DNA of 22,928 nucleotides from Isoetes engelmannii (GCA_011763485.2 JAANSK020114461.1:3638-26565), one strand, 5' to 3'; shown: positions 8,308 through 20,598, counted from the stretch's first letter. Made by a program: numbers and translations. Notes: generated by a model from the letters alone, not told the origin.

Positions 8308-9038
8308 TCTTGAAATCATAGGGTGACGTGGAAATTGGGGTTTGACCCCATCTTATTTTCTGCGGACAGCCCTCGTTGCACTAGAGGGCATCTTTTTGGG
8401 AATATCTTGGCCATCAACGGCCAAGGATGAGTGATAAGGAGGGATCGGGCAAATGGATTAATTGTCTGTAATATTTTTGCAACTTCCTTAAACCATATAA
8501 ATGGCATGTGCTACTCACCTGTTGCATCATATCTCGCTGAAATTATTGTAAACATACCAATGAACTGGATGTCTATCCAGTGATGCTAATAGAATTCTAT
8601 GGCATGTCCCATTATGGTGACATGCCATAGAATGTGGCATCTGTGGCATCTGTGGCATGTCCCGTTATGGTGACACGTGATGGTTGTTTTCATGCATAAA
8701 TCTAGACACATTCCTTCATTATTTTGGTTTCACACCACCTCCTTCAAATTGTTAAGAATTTTGGATCATCATACAGACTTTGCATCTCACTTGGAATAGG
8801 AGGCATTTGGCAATGCCATTGTTAGGTATATGATTTTTAGATTCTTATGAAAATACATGTTCTAAGATTTTTAGTGAAAAATATTAAAACTATTTTCATG
8901 CGTACATATTTTAATGTACATGACTACTTTGAAGCAACTGATCACATGTAGCACTGTAATTTGCTCTTGTCAATAGGGTCCTCTCTTAGACGGCATGGAT
9001 TGAAAAAATTGAGTCCCCTAAACTAATGCACATGATAA
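8308..9038. other. Spacer with hairpins and a TATA-like site, possible old LTR
   Basis: No gene is seen. Perfect hairpins occur at 8336-8350 (TGGGGT/ACCCCA) and 8406-8425 (CTTGGCC/GGCCAAG). TATAAATG lies at 8496-8503 on the plus strand. Palindromic sequence around GGCCATCAACGGCC before a TATA-like site recalls some plant LTR promoters. I find no matching second LTR, polypurine tract or primer site, so this is only a possibility. Confidence 0.35.
8594..8633. repeat. Perfect 15-bp inverted repeat (10-base loop)
   Basis: ATTCTATGGCATGTC (8594-8608) and GACATGCCATAGAAT (8619-8633) are exact reverse complements separated by CCATTATGGT. The loop and half of the arms recur at 8654-8677 (GGCATGTCCCGTTATGGTGACACG, three differences from 8601-8624), with the unit TGTGGCATC repeated between them. 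The structure could be a folded transcript, a short foldback element or a protein-binding palindrome. Confidence 0.9.
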
Positions 9039-9251
9039 TTGGGGCCTTCAAACCCCGAGCTTCCAAAGCAGCTCGATCATCTACTGCTGCTAGTTCCTAA
9101 CCATCTTCTCGAATTCCTCATTGATTCAAAGGTCTACGTAAATTCCTCCTTGATTCAGAGGTCTAACAAGATCACACAGATTCTTGTCCTCGAGAAACAT
9201 TTGGATCCTCCGTTTCCAGGGATGGAAATGATCCATGACTCGCTGGAGTAA
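9039..9251 (+). other. Short open frame of uncertain meaning with a degenerate repeat
   Basis: A 70-codon plus-strand frame is present, ending FPGMEMIHDSLE-stop. It could be a remnant of a retroelement or nothing. It includes a 25-base repeat, aattcctcattgattcaaagg... at 9112-9136 and its near copy at 9141-9165, with two differences. No domain is recognisable and there is no start context or splice support, so I do not call a gene. Confidence 0.25.
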
Positions 9252-10859
9252 CATGAGCCCATCTATTTTTTTAGTTTATTGTCAAAGCAATAAAAGAAAG
9301 TGGATAGAAGAATAGAAAGCGGATATGCATCAGCCGAGACATCGGCCCATAACCTTAACGAAGGAAAGAGAAAGCTTGAATTCATGAAAGTGGGTAACAG
9401 TACAATGAGATTGGCTTGAAACAAGCCGATAGAAGAACACGAAATAAGGAAGAACAAGAAGCTAGAAAATGGAGCAGGCTGCTAGAAAATGGAGCATGTA
9501 CGCCTTTTATGCTAGGTCTCCAACGGTAATATCTAAAAAGGATCTTCAGTTGGAATAGAAACAGATCGTGTCAAGTGAGACACAATTTGATCATCCCAAC
9601 ACAACTTGTATAGTGACTTAGGTTTACAACATAACATAAGAAACATCACCCAAGTAAAACTCAAACATGGCAACTGACTGCATACAAACTGACTGCATAC
9701 AATGAATTGATTTTATACTCGGTTGCCGAGAGACAAACCATCTTGCAATATTATCACACCCCGAGACAAGGGGGAATATCTTTGTTTTCATCATCTACAG
9801 TCCATAGTCCATTTCCTGCAAAATCTTTCTTGGAAGCCATCAAAGTAGCACAATGTTCGTAAATCCACTTGTTTCAAAGATCAGCTAGTCTTAGAAGCCC
9901 CCAAAATAACATCTGTCTATCGTGCATTGGTCTCTGCTTCACTTGTTAAATAATACATCACACGTTTTGGGGTATACATGCCTTCAGAGTGACAACCTGA
10001 AAATCTTCACGAGAGGATGCTGATACTGAACACTTTGTCTGATTTAGTGATAAGCTAAAATGATGTCTAATGACACCATGTAATGCTCAATTCAGATATA
10101 TCTTGAATTTTAGATGCAAACCAAAAGCAATGGTTTGCTTGCAAATTAATAATAAGAGGCAATCCAATGATTTACATCTACAAAGAGACAGCAATACAAA
10201 CACCATGAGACAACTATAGTGAAAAGAAAAGATTGGCCTGGGCAACAATGGCCATATTCACCAACTTGAAACTGTTTGCTATGTAACAATTTTTGATAGC
10301 CATGATCCTTTTCTCCTTTTTTCCTCCTGTGCCTGTTATAGAATAACATGAATATATAACATTAAAAGCCATACCTTATGTACAATTACATGATTGAGGT
10401 ATTACTTCTCAGCACCTATTCACAACAGATTAGGTTGCTGAAAGATTATGATTTTGTACAAACTAGTTCACACCCACATGCAAGCTTGATGTTAGATCAA
10501 GCAGTTCGTTCGTCGGATCAGCAACTTGATGATAAAGATTTATGCAAGGGAAATGATATATACACATCAAATATACAGAATCAGAAACTCATCCAGTATC
10601 CAACATGCTGAATAAGCGACTTCAAAACCTACTTCTAAGCCCTTGATGAAGCCGGTGACGTTGCAAGTTGTGCGCCTCACACTCTGGAGCATGCTAATTA
10701 AGTGATGGATATGCACAAAAGCCCCTAGGTTATTATCCTTGCCCATGGTCTATTTAGCTGGCTGGTCTAAACATCTTCCCACTAAAGATATTTAGTTCAA
10801 CAATGCACCATCTCAGAACATTAGCCAGATCCTAACTGGCTATCTATCATGCCGTTCTC
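9252..10859. other. Gene-poor stretch downstream of the large minus-strand gene
   Basis: No supported coding region. It may hold 3' UTR or further 3' exons of the minus-strand gene, since alternative use of a donor in its last exon (near 10911) cannot be excluded. Short perfect tandem repeats are present: 16 bases at 9461-9476 and 9481-9496, and 15 bases (aactgactgcataca) at 9672-9686 and 9687-9701. Confidence 0.4.
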
Positions 10860-13800
10860 CTAAAAACAACGATAATCCTTCAAAGTGCAAAGGTAAGAAG
10901 ACTTTTCAGAACTGCATACCGCCTGAAGTCTTTTCATCGTCAATACAGCAGCATCACGTATTCTGGATAATAAGACCCCATGAAAGCAAGTTAGAAATTA
11001 TGATCGATGTGTATCAGCAGATGATTGCAACCATAGTACATGGTTTTGCCATCATAGATGGAAAAAAATAATGAACAACGGGACTCACCGGTTGTCAACG
11101 AATTCAAAAAAGATATCAACTTCATCACTGGTGGCTAATATACATTGTGGATCTGGTCCTGCTGGAACCCATATCTGGGAAGCACACGACAAAATTGCAT
11201 CCACCAGATTTCGAGGTTAGTGGTGACATAATTTCAGATGCACATATCCAACTTAATTATTGTAAAGTGTTAATGCAAAAGATTTTAAGGGCACCAACAA
11301 AGAGTAACTAATTTAACGAGGGAATTGAAGCTTTAAAATTATGGTATGACTTCAATTCCTAATATCATTGCTATCAGAAGCAATTTCCATTTTGCTTATC
11401 TAAGTACTCCTAAAACCGAGATGGATGTAAGTACTTTTGTGTTTGCTGTATACTTCTCACTGATTTTCCGCCCGCCGCTTCTCCGAACCTCAAACCCAGA
11501 ACGCTTCAGTATAAATGTACCAGGTTCGTAAGATTCCACTGACGATTCCTCCATCTGCTGAAGCAGACAGTCCCATAAAGAAAGTATCAAACAAATAGAC
11601 AAAGGAGATCTTAAGGAACAGGTTGTTTTCTATAGATAACTCATTGTATGCATATGACTGATACTAGGACCTAGGGTTAATAGTGAAACCAGCTGCTTAT
11701 GAATGAAACCAGGAAATGTCTAGTGACCATTTTGAGCACCATTATGGCAAGCATTTTTTTTCCGAATGGCAATCGTAAGAGAAATCAAGAAAAGTAACAG
11801 CTATAGAAGGGTTATTCATCACCATTTCCCGCAAATTCTAGAACTTGTCTGGCAGCCTGATCAACTGAAATTCTTACATCCATATTAGCCATTTGAAGCA
11901 CCATCACCTCTTTGTCAAACAGTTTGAATTGGACAGTAATGAAAAAGATGCCTAAATTTTATCATTAGGCACTATCGCTAAGTTACAAAACAGCAAGAAC
12001 CAGCTTCAAGGCCATATAGAGACATACAATGAGCAATTGGACTTCAAATGATGCGTGGCCAGAGGTTATAAAACCATTAATCTCAGCTTCAAGTGCTGAA
12101 TCTGCAAAAATACGAAAATGACATGTTAATGTCCTAAATAACACTTCTAAATGCATGAAGAACAAAAACTTGCTATATGTATGATTGTCGTCCAACCATC
12201 AGAATGCCTTCCCATGTCCGACAGAGACACCCCCATGCATCAGAGAATTTTCGGACAAAGAAACGTACAAGATGGCCCATTTTGGTTGGGGTTTATTATT
12301 TCGTGTTCAGTGTTTTCTATAGCTATGCATATACAGAAGAGCAAAATTTTCCTAAAGCCATTCCTAAACTACCAGTAATCTGCTGATTCTTGGCTTGTGA
12401 TTGCAGCAAAGACCTAGTTCCAATCTATGAACTTATAACGATTTAAAACTCATATAAAAACCCAATAATTACCGCATCTTATGTAGTCCCCTCCATTAGC
12501 ATATTCAATGACCACCTTCCCCTGACAATATAAATTGACAGACATTGGCAACCCATGGAAGATGACCAAGTAAACAAATCTTAAATGCGGTACCTTCCTT
12601 CCACGGTCATCTAAAGGGCAGACTCTTATTCCAATAATTGTGTCACAATCATCTGCATTGATAGTATACTCTGTCTCTGAAGCTCCTGCAATATCTCAAA
12701 ACACTTTGGGTATTATAAATTATTATGGCTTAGCATTCTGCATACCATCAAAAATTAGCCTGGCTTACCTTCTATTGAATAGTCAATATCTCTGTGCGGA
12801 TACTTCCTTAGCCACTATATAAAGAGCTCATTCAAATATTAGTAAGAGTGGCATGTTTAATTAGCTTCAAGGAAATAAATGACAAATCTTTAAAACAATT
12901 GCAATTTGAACATCATATGATTTTTAGTGAGTCTCCAGCTATAGCATGCATGCACATTGAATATCGTCTTGGAAATTGTTACCAGAATAGTCATACCGAA
13001 CCCTTTATGACTACTGCTTAGCCATCTGATTGAGGTGTCTTAACATTCTCATTCCTTCCTTGTAACAAAGGATAGTACAACAAAGTGTGGTAAGTCATGT
13101 GCTGATGAGTTAAAACCATAATATGGTATAAAAGCATGCTACATGGTGCAGCAACTACCATAATAGTAAATCCCATTAAGAATGCTTGGAAGAATATCCC
13201 TATCAGGGTTCATTTTGCTTGAATACGAAGGCTTCGTAAAGCTGGAAAGTGCAAATACAATGGAGCTGGAGCTGGAAGATTGAAACTGAATAGACGTTAC
13301 TGACACCACAAGATCTAATTTGGTGGCTGTTCGAACGAAAGAGGAATTGAGAAGGATACTTATATTTCCTTCAAAACCATTAGCTGTAGTGTAAAAAGGT
13401 GAAGCTTCGTATAATCCTTGAACAGAAGAGCATTAAGATGAGTGGAGGCAAATCCAGAGTTAAGTGATGGATATTTTCAAACCACTAACATGGGAGCTGC
13501 AATTTTGTTATACTGAACTTTTATAAGCTTGCTGATCAAATATGTATTTGGACTTGGAGGAACATATCACATTCGCCCATACATCTCATATAAGTTAGCA
13601 AAATTCCAACAATGTCTCATCCTTGAATGTGCTCGGCCCCATAGGCCTTCAAAAGCCAGTAAACTAATCTTTCTCTTCTTGGTATCATAGCAAGCACCGT
13701 CAGACTCCATATTAAAGTGAGTTAACTTAGACTGCTTAGGTCATGTTTGAAAATTTGCAAACAGTTGGGAAAACAACCTCAATGTCACAATGTGCAATCA

Positions 13801-16800
13801 GGTTTTGTATATATGTGATTCGTTTGATATTCATTTGATGTCCAGTAATCATTTGCGTAAAAGAACCTTTTGCATGTCAGCAGGCACACTTCTAAAACCA
13901 GCTATTAGAAACTAAAAGGAATACCCAATGCTTGAATTCATCATGCAATCACCTGGAAATGGCATAGAGCTGTGCCATTAATGGAAATTCCAACCACACT
14001 AACTTTACTACCAAGGATTGCTTCCCCCACAACTCTGAGGCCCTCGACTGCTGGTAGGGGATCATCATCTGCATGGGTGAATTTGGTGTTAAAAAATGCA
14101 ATGCCATGAACAACAATCATGTGCAGAAACAAAAGTTGTTAGTAACAAGAGGCCAAAGATGTCCTTAAAGTGCTAATTGAGGATACCCTATTGAATTAAT
14201 TGTTATTGCACTCTCAATTCATAACTTCTCATATATTTTTCCTAGATGGGTGTATGCAGGCCATAAATCAATAATGTAATTACTTTGCGCCTTCCTCACA
14301 TCCAGCATTCAGGGAAGTCAAGAAGGTATGAAGCCCATTTTCTATATAAGCTCAAAGTAACTAAACGGTGTTATAGCATGGTATTCCTCTCAATTTGAGA
14401 AGTCTTGCCATGCAGGTAGCAAAGACTGAATACTCCATTCACTTCCCCATTGGTCAGTTCCCATCCCTTGAAAACCTTTGGATCTAAGGACACAATGTTA
14501 TGCCAAGGACAAAGGCAAGTTAGAAGACACAATGGCGGCGCCTAGACCCAAGAAGGATCGGTCAGAAGTGGTCTGCTGGCTTGCAAACAGAAGGGGCACT
14601 TTAAGTCACAGTGTCCAGAATTCAGAAAACTGCTTAAGTCGTACTCTCAATCCTCCACATCCTCAAATTCCGAATGCTATTGCTGGCGTGGCATTCTTTC
14701 TCCTATGTTTTTACATGAATATCTCAATATCGCAGTTGCTACTGACATAGGGCAATCCGGTCACTCTTTAAATGACACTCTCAATGTTGCTTACTTTATA
14801 CGCTGAAACTTGTTCATGTATGCTGGCAGCTGCTGTTCTATGGCTGGAACTTGCTATGGTATGCAAGAACTTGCTATTGCATGATAGCTAATCATGTATC
14901 TAGTATCTCTCAATATTGTATAATGGATTTGGGGGCTGCCAAACATCTTATTGGGCAATCAAACTTGCTGGATCACTGCCAGGCAGACAATACTGTCATG
15001 GGTGCAATTGGGAAACTTGTATCTTGCCTCCCTGGCTGTAGAGCAGTCCTGGATAAGCAACTCATACATCACAAAAATGGCCAAGGTGATACACTCATTG
15101 CTGATGTGAAGCAAGCAGTCAGGCGCATGTACTTTGAGAACACTGCTCCAATGGCATCTACAGCTGCCCAGCAACAGCAACATAATGGGCACAATGGAAA
15201 TCCTTCACGACAAAATCATCTATCTTGCAGCAGATGCTGGTACAGTTGCATTGGCTGGCATTAATGGTGTGGCCTATGCAGATGAAGCTGAACATGGATT
15301 GCATCCTTTCAATTCAGCTGATAACTCTTTTTATCAGAGAGGGGAGGTTGACCTTTCCCAATATGGTTCCTCACCGGGTACAGCCAGCAATGATGTTTTT
15401 CACCATGCCGAGGCTGGGTCAACTAGGTCTACTGTTAATGTTGGTACTGTATCTGATACCAGTTACCAACAAGAACGGCTTCAGCTTTCCACTCTAGACC
15501 TTCAATGCTGTCCGACAGAACATCAACTGGCTGATGGAATGACCTAACCCTTCAATGGCTTTAAATTCCAGCAAATGAAGAAGTTACTTGGGATGCAGTC
15601 CTTGGAACAGTAGCTCTCAAATTACAGTGATGTTTTTTTTGTTACTCTCTAAGTTTGTTTTTAGTTAGAGTATCATTTCAGAAGGGGTGTTAGAGTTTAG
15701 AAACTCACTCTTAACTGACCTGACAGTAGACTGGCTCAGATTATGCCACGTCATCATTTTGACACATCATCACAAAGTGACTATTTAACGTCACATCCAT
15801 TGTTCATTCATTCATCAAAGCGTCTATAGCATATGAAACGTCCAGCTCTCTCTCTCTAATTTCTAACTTCCAATACACAAGTCACGAAGTGAACAAAGAA
15901 ATAATGAGAGATGAGCATGAGCACTATTCGCTGATAGATATATCGATGCAAAATCTGTAAATCTTACTTGACAGACATGTCTAATAAGGAAAAGTCAATT
16001 TTGACATGAAACGAAAAACACAAGGTCAGTATTATCTAATATCTTACCTTCTACTGATGAACTATTTGGCTCCTCAGGTAGAGGTGGAAGATGAGAAGGC
16101 TGCAAAATTGTTCTATCATTATCATGGTCTGTATCAGGAGGTCTTATTACAATTTGCTGATCCAAGGCCGCAGGAGGTGATCTACATCACAAGCCAGGCA
16201 ACAATAAAAGAAATTTAGATTCTAGATTTGTAAAAATGTGGGAAGGATTATGATACCACTTATCTACATGTATTAGCAAGCTGGTGAACTGTGTCTTAAA
16301 ATTCTACATTACTATTTAACCTATTTGCTACAGTACGCACATGTTCTTTCTTTGCCCTCATACGGTATCCTCTGATGTGAATATTAATAACAAGAAATGA
16401 AAATTATCAGTAACTAGTATAGCAGGCCATTTTTTGAGATCATCCAGTTAGGCCAGGATCAAATGTCACGGGCAAATGGGCACTGTCGTATGTTTTTCGT
16501 ATTGCATTCTGTATTTTCTTGCTAGCTTTGCTAGCACACTCAAAGCCCAGGTGGTGCTCCAATATAACTTGTATAGCCTCATAGGTTCCACAGATCTTTA
16601 GTCAATATACATCTTGTAGATACAATTTTGGAAACACAGGTACCTCATCTGTCAAAGCTCTTGCTACATCAGATTTGGTACTTAAAATTTTGAAAACTAG
16701 CCATGCTGTGCACTTCATCCAGCCATGTTCCATTTTCATTTCAGCCAATAACCTTCCATAATGCCACAGGCTTGGAGGCCTTTATTACCGCTGATATAGA

Positions 16801-19800
16801 AACTTCTTGGAACTACCTTAAAGGTCTTTAAAAGGTTCTTCAAAATCTTAACATATTCTCAGAGATCTTTTCCCGCATATTCACAGGAGGGAAGGCCCAC
16901 TTCAGGGACAGTCAATGCCCTAATACTTCAAGATCTCTATATCTTCAAAATAGGCTCAAGCAAAAAGGCCTGATCAATCTTTGAAAATGATGATCAGATG
17001 GGCGCAAACAAATCTGAGTGCTAGAAGGCTGACATTATAAAATTAATGGCAGTAGGAGATCAAGGAAATCTACATTTGCATATAATTCTTTCTATCACCA
17101 ATGAAGGTACTAGAATGGACTATTTAGATAGATATTACGTTAACTTTCCACTTCCGTATTTGTCTTTGTTACAGTAACAGCTTTAGCAGAGAGAAGTATC
17201 ATCATAGACAAAGTTCCATGTCAAAAGGCCTAACCGTATACCATCGTGCTCCAGTTCATTGTTCTGAATTGAATGTGGAGGAGGAACAGATGAATTTATT
17301 GGAGAAGATGGCGAGGACCTTTGCACAGGAATATAAGGTGTTTGAGGAACAATTTCTAGCCCTCGTCCCTATTCAAACATACACGGCAGGTTTAGCAACA
17401 AAAGATAATAGTAGCAAAATCGAACGTGTTAGAGACTTTACTGGTGGAGGAGATTGATTAGATGCAGAACGTGGAGGAGATGGAACAGCATACACTGCAA
17501 CTGGCCAAGATTGGCCTTGCTGAAGTTCCTTCAGCTTGTTCTGTGGCCATTACACTTCATGAATCTAAGGAATCCAAGCTATAGCTCAATCTTTTACTTG
17601 CAAGGCAACATACCTCATTTGCATTTAATTTGTCTCGTATATGATGGACCAGAACCTGCCAATGTATAGAAGAAAGAAATGGACTAAGATGTCATTCATG
17701 ATATACATCCAACTATCATGTACTTACAAAGAAGTGGTGGGCTGAGATATTTTGACTCAAACTAATTGTACATGGTTTGTCTGCTAACTATAAGCTTCAG
17801 AGCTGTACATAATTCTTAAAAGATCCTAACTTCTAGATTTCAAATTTTCATTACTACACAACATTAAGTTGCAAGACACTTCAGCCTCAGCTGTATCACC
17901 AATCTGTTATACACAAGAAATTAGACGGACAGGTTCTTTTCCATGTATAGCTTCAAATGAACTAAATAAATTCATCAAGTTGCAACAATTATATCGCTCT
18001 AAAACGTATCAAGCATACTAGGATACAGCCTAACTACCAGCAATGATGAAGTAATAGCGGAAGACTGACCTTAACAGTGCTAACCATGGAATGAAGATCG
18101 TTAGAGGGGGGCTGCATGTTATGTTCGCTTAATAATGGCAGCAATAATCTTGCACAAAGATTTCTGTCATCTTCTGCAGTCTGTGTAAAATATGAGCAGT
18201 AAATTCTAAATAAGAACAACCAGTCATATGCTGCATAGGAAAGAAAAAAGCCCAGAATGTAAATAAACTTTGAACTATTCATGAACTTTGACTAAACATC
18301 CTAAATTTATGTCTACAAAGAGCAAAAAACTACCTGGAGTTCATAGTGAAGTTTAACATTTTCATTCATTAAATTCCCTCGTTCTGATAATGCCATCTGC
18401 TGCTGCTGATCAAAATCCTGATCCAAATAGCTTCCAAAGTTATGTGCAGCAGTATCACAAGTATACACAATTAAAATTGCAGCTGTGGACCAGGAAAAAC
18501 CTGACGCAATTCAGAAACTGTATGTTCCAACTTGCGGATACGACATAATAAATCATGCTCCTGCAATAGAAGCAGCAGTTAGAAAGAAGTGGAAGCATAA
18601 TTCATAAAACAACGAATTAAAAAATGATCAAAAGTAGCTTACTTTCATTTGTGCATCCATAAGACACTTGTGAAGCTTCTGATTCTCAAATTGCAGTTGA
18701 GTTTCCTAAACAAAGAAAGTTTTGAGACGGCATAATCATACAATAAGCCAAATTACTGTAAAGAGCAGTCAACATACTCTTCTTGATAAAGCTGATAAGC
18801 AACTTCGTAATTCAAAAATTTCATCTTCTTGGTGCTTTGCTGCTGTCAACATCATATCCTATAAGTAAAAACTTTGAAGTTATTCCTTTGAAGGATGATG
18901 CAAAACAGGAATAATTAGTGAACCAAAGTTAAAAGTACATGTGCTTTAAAGCCATTCATCTCTGGAACGTTGTGTGGAGTGTCGTCCTGAGGATTCCTGA
19001 TCTCAACTTCCAAGTCCCTGACTTTTCTTTGTTCATCAGAAGTGTAAAACACGCAAATTTGTTCAAGCCTTAAGAACTTAGTAAACTTCGAAACATACCT
19101 GCTAGGAGAAAGAGGCCTAGAAGTTGGTGGTGACAACTTTGTATTATTGTGGGCCAATTTGCCTTGATCCTTTGAAGTACTAGCCACACCATTTCCTTGG
19201 AAGTCTCTTGGCAAATGTCCTGGAGACAATGCGGAGTCCCTCTGTGCTTTGATCATGACATTCATTTCCATTAGCATCTCTCAAAGAGGTAAATCAATGC
19301 TGCAAATCCCAAAGGTCCTTATCCAGGTTTACTTTATGTCAAAAAACTCACACATGGGGGTAGAACATTTGTTCTTTAAAAGATTGCCTTTTTTATTTAA
19401 AATCTAATCAGATAAGAACTATGAGGTCCAGAGAGAATTTGTTTAACCACCTTGAAGATCTTCTGGGTTGTTACATTTCTTGTTTATCTTCCTAGACCAG
19501 ATATTCACACATATACATTTAGGCATCTTTTTCAGTACTTACCAAGATTTGCAGCTCCCTCTTCAAGCGTCTATTCTCTTCCACCTGCAACTGACTATTT
19601 AGTAAATAAATTCTGTTCTTGGTCTCAGAGGACGTTAAAATTTAAATCAATCTTAATGCCATATTTACCCAAAGCACAGTAACATAAGCACCATTCTGAA
19701 CCCAAACGATGAAAAACTAACCAAAAAGCACAAAGATATCTATACACAAACATCAAATGCACCAGAAATGCTGATATCACTAAAAGCTTGTACATTTTCA

Positions 19801-20598
19801 TGCATGAGTATTTTCAAAAAGGGCAATTGTTTGCATGAATCCTGGTATAATGTGCAAGTAAAAAATCACCTGGAAACCAACCGAAAATTAGGACAAGCTT
19901 TGCATACATGTATGAACTGTTGTTTCGAGATGTATACGAACCCTCACTGGTAGTTTGTCAAACATGATATTTCAGGGAGTACACTCGACTGGATTTTGAA
20001 TATACTTTCTCATACCAATTTTTTTTTGTAAAGAAAATCTAGCATTAAAGAGAAAAAGAGCAACGCTTTTGACACAGAAATTTTCCTTAAATCAAGTATA
20101 CTATGTAAACATATAAGAGGTGTTCTTAAATCAGCATACTATATAAACATTCTTCTGTGAATCATGCTATGCACTAGGCTATGCACCAGGTCCTTATTGC
20201 AACCATGCACATTACCAAGCTCAAGTGATGAACTACAATTCTTTGAATGAGTTGCCAGAGTTTTGAATTGTAAAGCTTGTTACTGTATCATTTAATGATT
20301 CAATAGAATATTGATTTAATTAGATAAGCACATTGGATGAAATCGTGTTAATAGATACACTCTCACATAATGGCATAACAAAAGTTACCTCATTCTTCAA
20401 TGCAATTTCTGCTTTCGATATAATGTCTACAATATTCTCTGGTGGGACGTAGTTGAAGGGCCTCACAGGCCCATTTGCAAGCTCTCTCCCAATGCCATCA
20501 ATATGGTTTCCATTGGGTATGTTGTAAGACACCCCATCAAAAGGCCTGTGCTCATATTGTGCACCAGGGTGCCTAAACGGAAGATAGTCACTTGCCAT
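10860..20598 (-). CDS. Plant coiled-coil protein with AIR9/A9-like C-terminal half (about 21 exons)
   Basis: Minus-strand exons joined by eye, each with GT-AG borders: 20598-20389, 19584-19543, 19277-19099, 19017-18939, 18858-18778, 18705-18643, 18560-18501, 18417-18334, 18180-18070, 17655-17614, 17540-17442, 17368-17242, [gap], 16181-16048, 14068-13953, 12814-12769, 12685-12594, 12521-12473, 12101-12028, 11554-11435, 11174-11089, 10962-10860 (TAG). Phases agree at every join except 17242 to 16181, which needs a missed exon of length 3n+1. The product is at least 665 residues: leader, coiled coil, Pro/Ser linker, then a half resembling A9-type repeats of the microtubule protein AIR9. I recall similar uncharacterised proteins across land plants. 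Function is unknown; a cytoskeletal or scaffold role is inference. The start is the ATG opening the first exon; no exon further upstream is evident. Confidence 0.8.
14478..15980 (+). mobile_element. Deleted Ty1/copia-type retrotransposon remnant with 3' LTR
   Basis: Plus-strand relics appear in the order of a copia element. A gag zinc-knuckle-like segment near 14565-14625 has its CCHC spacing interrupted by a one-base shift. A protease-like active-site block near 14925 reads DLGAA instead of the expected DSG(A). A short C-terminal RNase H-type string, PTEHQLADG, lies near 15510-15540. The integrase and reverse transcriptase core are missing. A polypurine tract (AGAAGGGG, 15680-15687) abuts TGTTAGAG, a plausible LTR start at 15688; the LTR end is uncertain, near 15980. 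No 5' LTR or primer site is visible. The element sits in an intron of the minus-strand gene, antisense to it. Confidence 0.7.
15688..15980 (+). repeat. Probable copia 3' LTR
   Basis: It starts TGTTAGAGTTTAG directly after a polypurine tract, as copia LTRs often do. It contains a weak TATA-like CTATTTAA (about 15781-15788) and a (CT)n run near 15846. The right border is not fixed because there is no second LTR to compare, and no target duplication was found. Confidence 0.45.
16440..16769 (-). pseudogene. Unrecognised 110-codon reading frame inside an intron
   Basis: The minus-strand frame from 16769 to the stop at 16440-16442 contains one in-frame TGA (16602-16604). Apart from that it reads like a real protein: LWHYGRLLAEMKMEHGW, CTAWLVFKILSTKSDVARAL, DEVPVFPKLYLQDVY, then EAIQVILEHHLGFECASKAS and HLPVTFDPGLTG. 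I do not recognise it. It lies where the host gene model lacks an exon, but its frame and phase do not supply one, so it is more likely a transposon-derived or captured gene fragment. Confidence 0.35.
17442..20598 (-). other. N-terminal half of the coiled-coil gene (exons 1-11)
   Basis: Exon 1 encodes about 70 residues ending VPPENIVDIISKAEIALKNE. Exon 2 is only 42 bases (14 residues, VEENRRLKRELQIL). Exon 3 is Ser/Pro-rich, ending PTSRPLSPSR. Exons 4-8 encode a continuous heptad-like, Gln/Glu/Leu-rich coiled coil (KAHDMMLTAAKHQEDEIFEL, ETQLQFENQKLHKCL, RIRKLEHTVSELRQ, DFDQQQQMALSERGNLMNEN). Exons 9-10 carry LLLPLLSEHNMQPP and TVKVLVHHIRDKL, the most conserved block as I remember it from angiosperm homologues. 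Exon 11 is a Pro/Ser-rich linker. The splice phases are mostly zero, which permits exon skipping without frameshift. Confidence 0.75.

Larger units (their letters stand above)
10860..16181 (-). other. C-terminal half of the coiled-coil gene: linker, A9-like domain and tail (exons 13-21)
   Basis: Exon 13 is a Pro/Asp-rich linker ending LPEEPNSSSVE. Exons 14-17 form one A9-like repeat: GLRVVGEAILGSKVSVVGIS, INGTALCHFQ, WLRKYPHRDIDYSIEGA, YTINADDCDTIIGIRVCPLD and GKVVIEYANGG. Trp in WLR and the Gly-Glu near the start are the repeat's recognisable residues. Exons 18-21 encode a tail (INGFITSGHASFEV, PGTFILKRSGFEVRR, ATSDEVDIFFEFVDNR, IRDAAVLTMKRLQA) that also follows the repeat in homologues I remember. 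Repeat identity to AIR9 is from memory of the motif order. The final residues after KRLQA look unconserved, so the real last exon may differ. Confidence 0.65.

Noticed and set aside
9039-9251. Plus-strand frame that might be a retroelement gag piece
   Set aside because: Only a vague impression from FPGMEMIHDSLE; no flanking element structure.
14959-15192. Minus-strand 77-codon frame in the coiled-coil gene's intron
   Set aside because: It is the antisense shadow of the copia protease-region relic.
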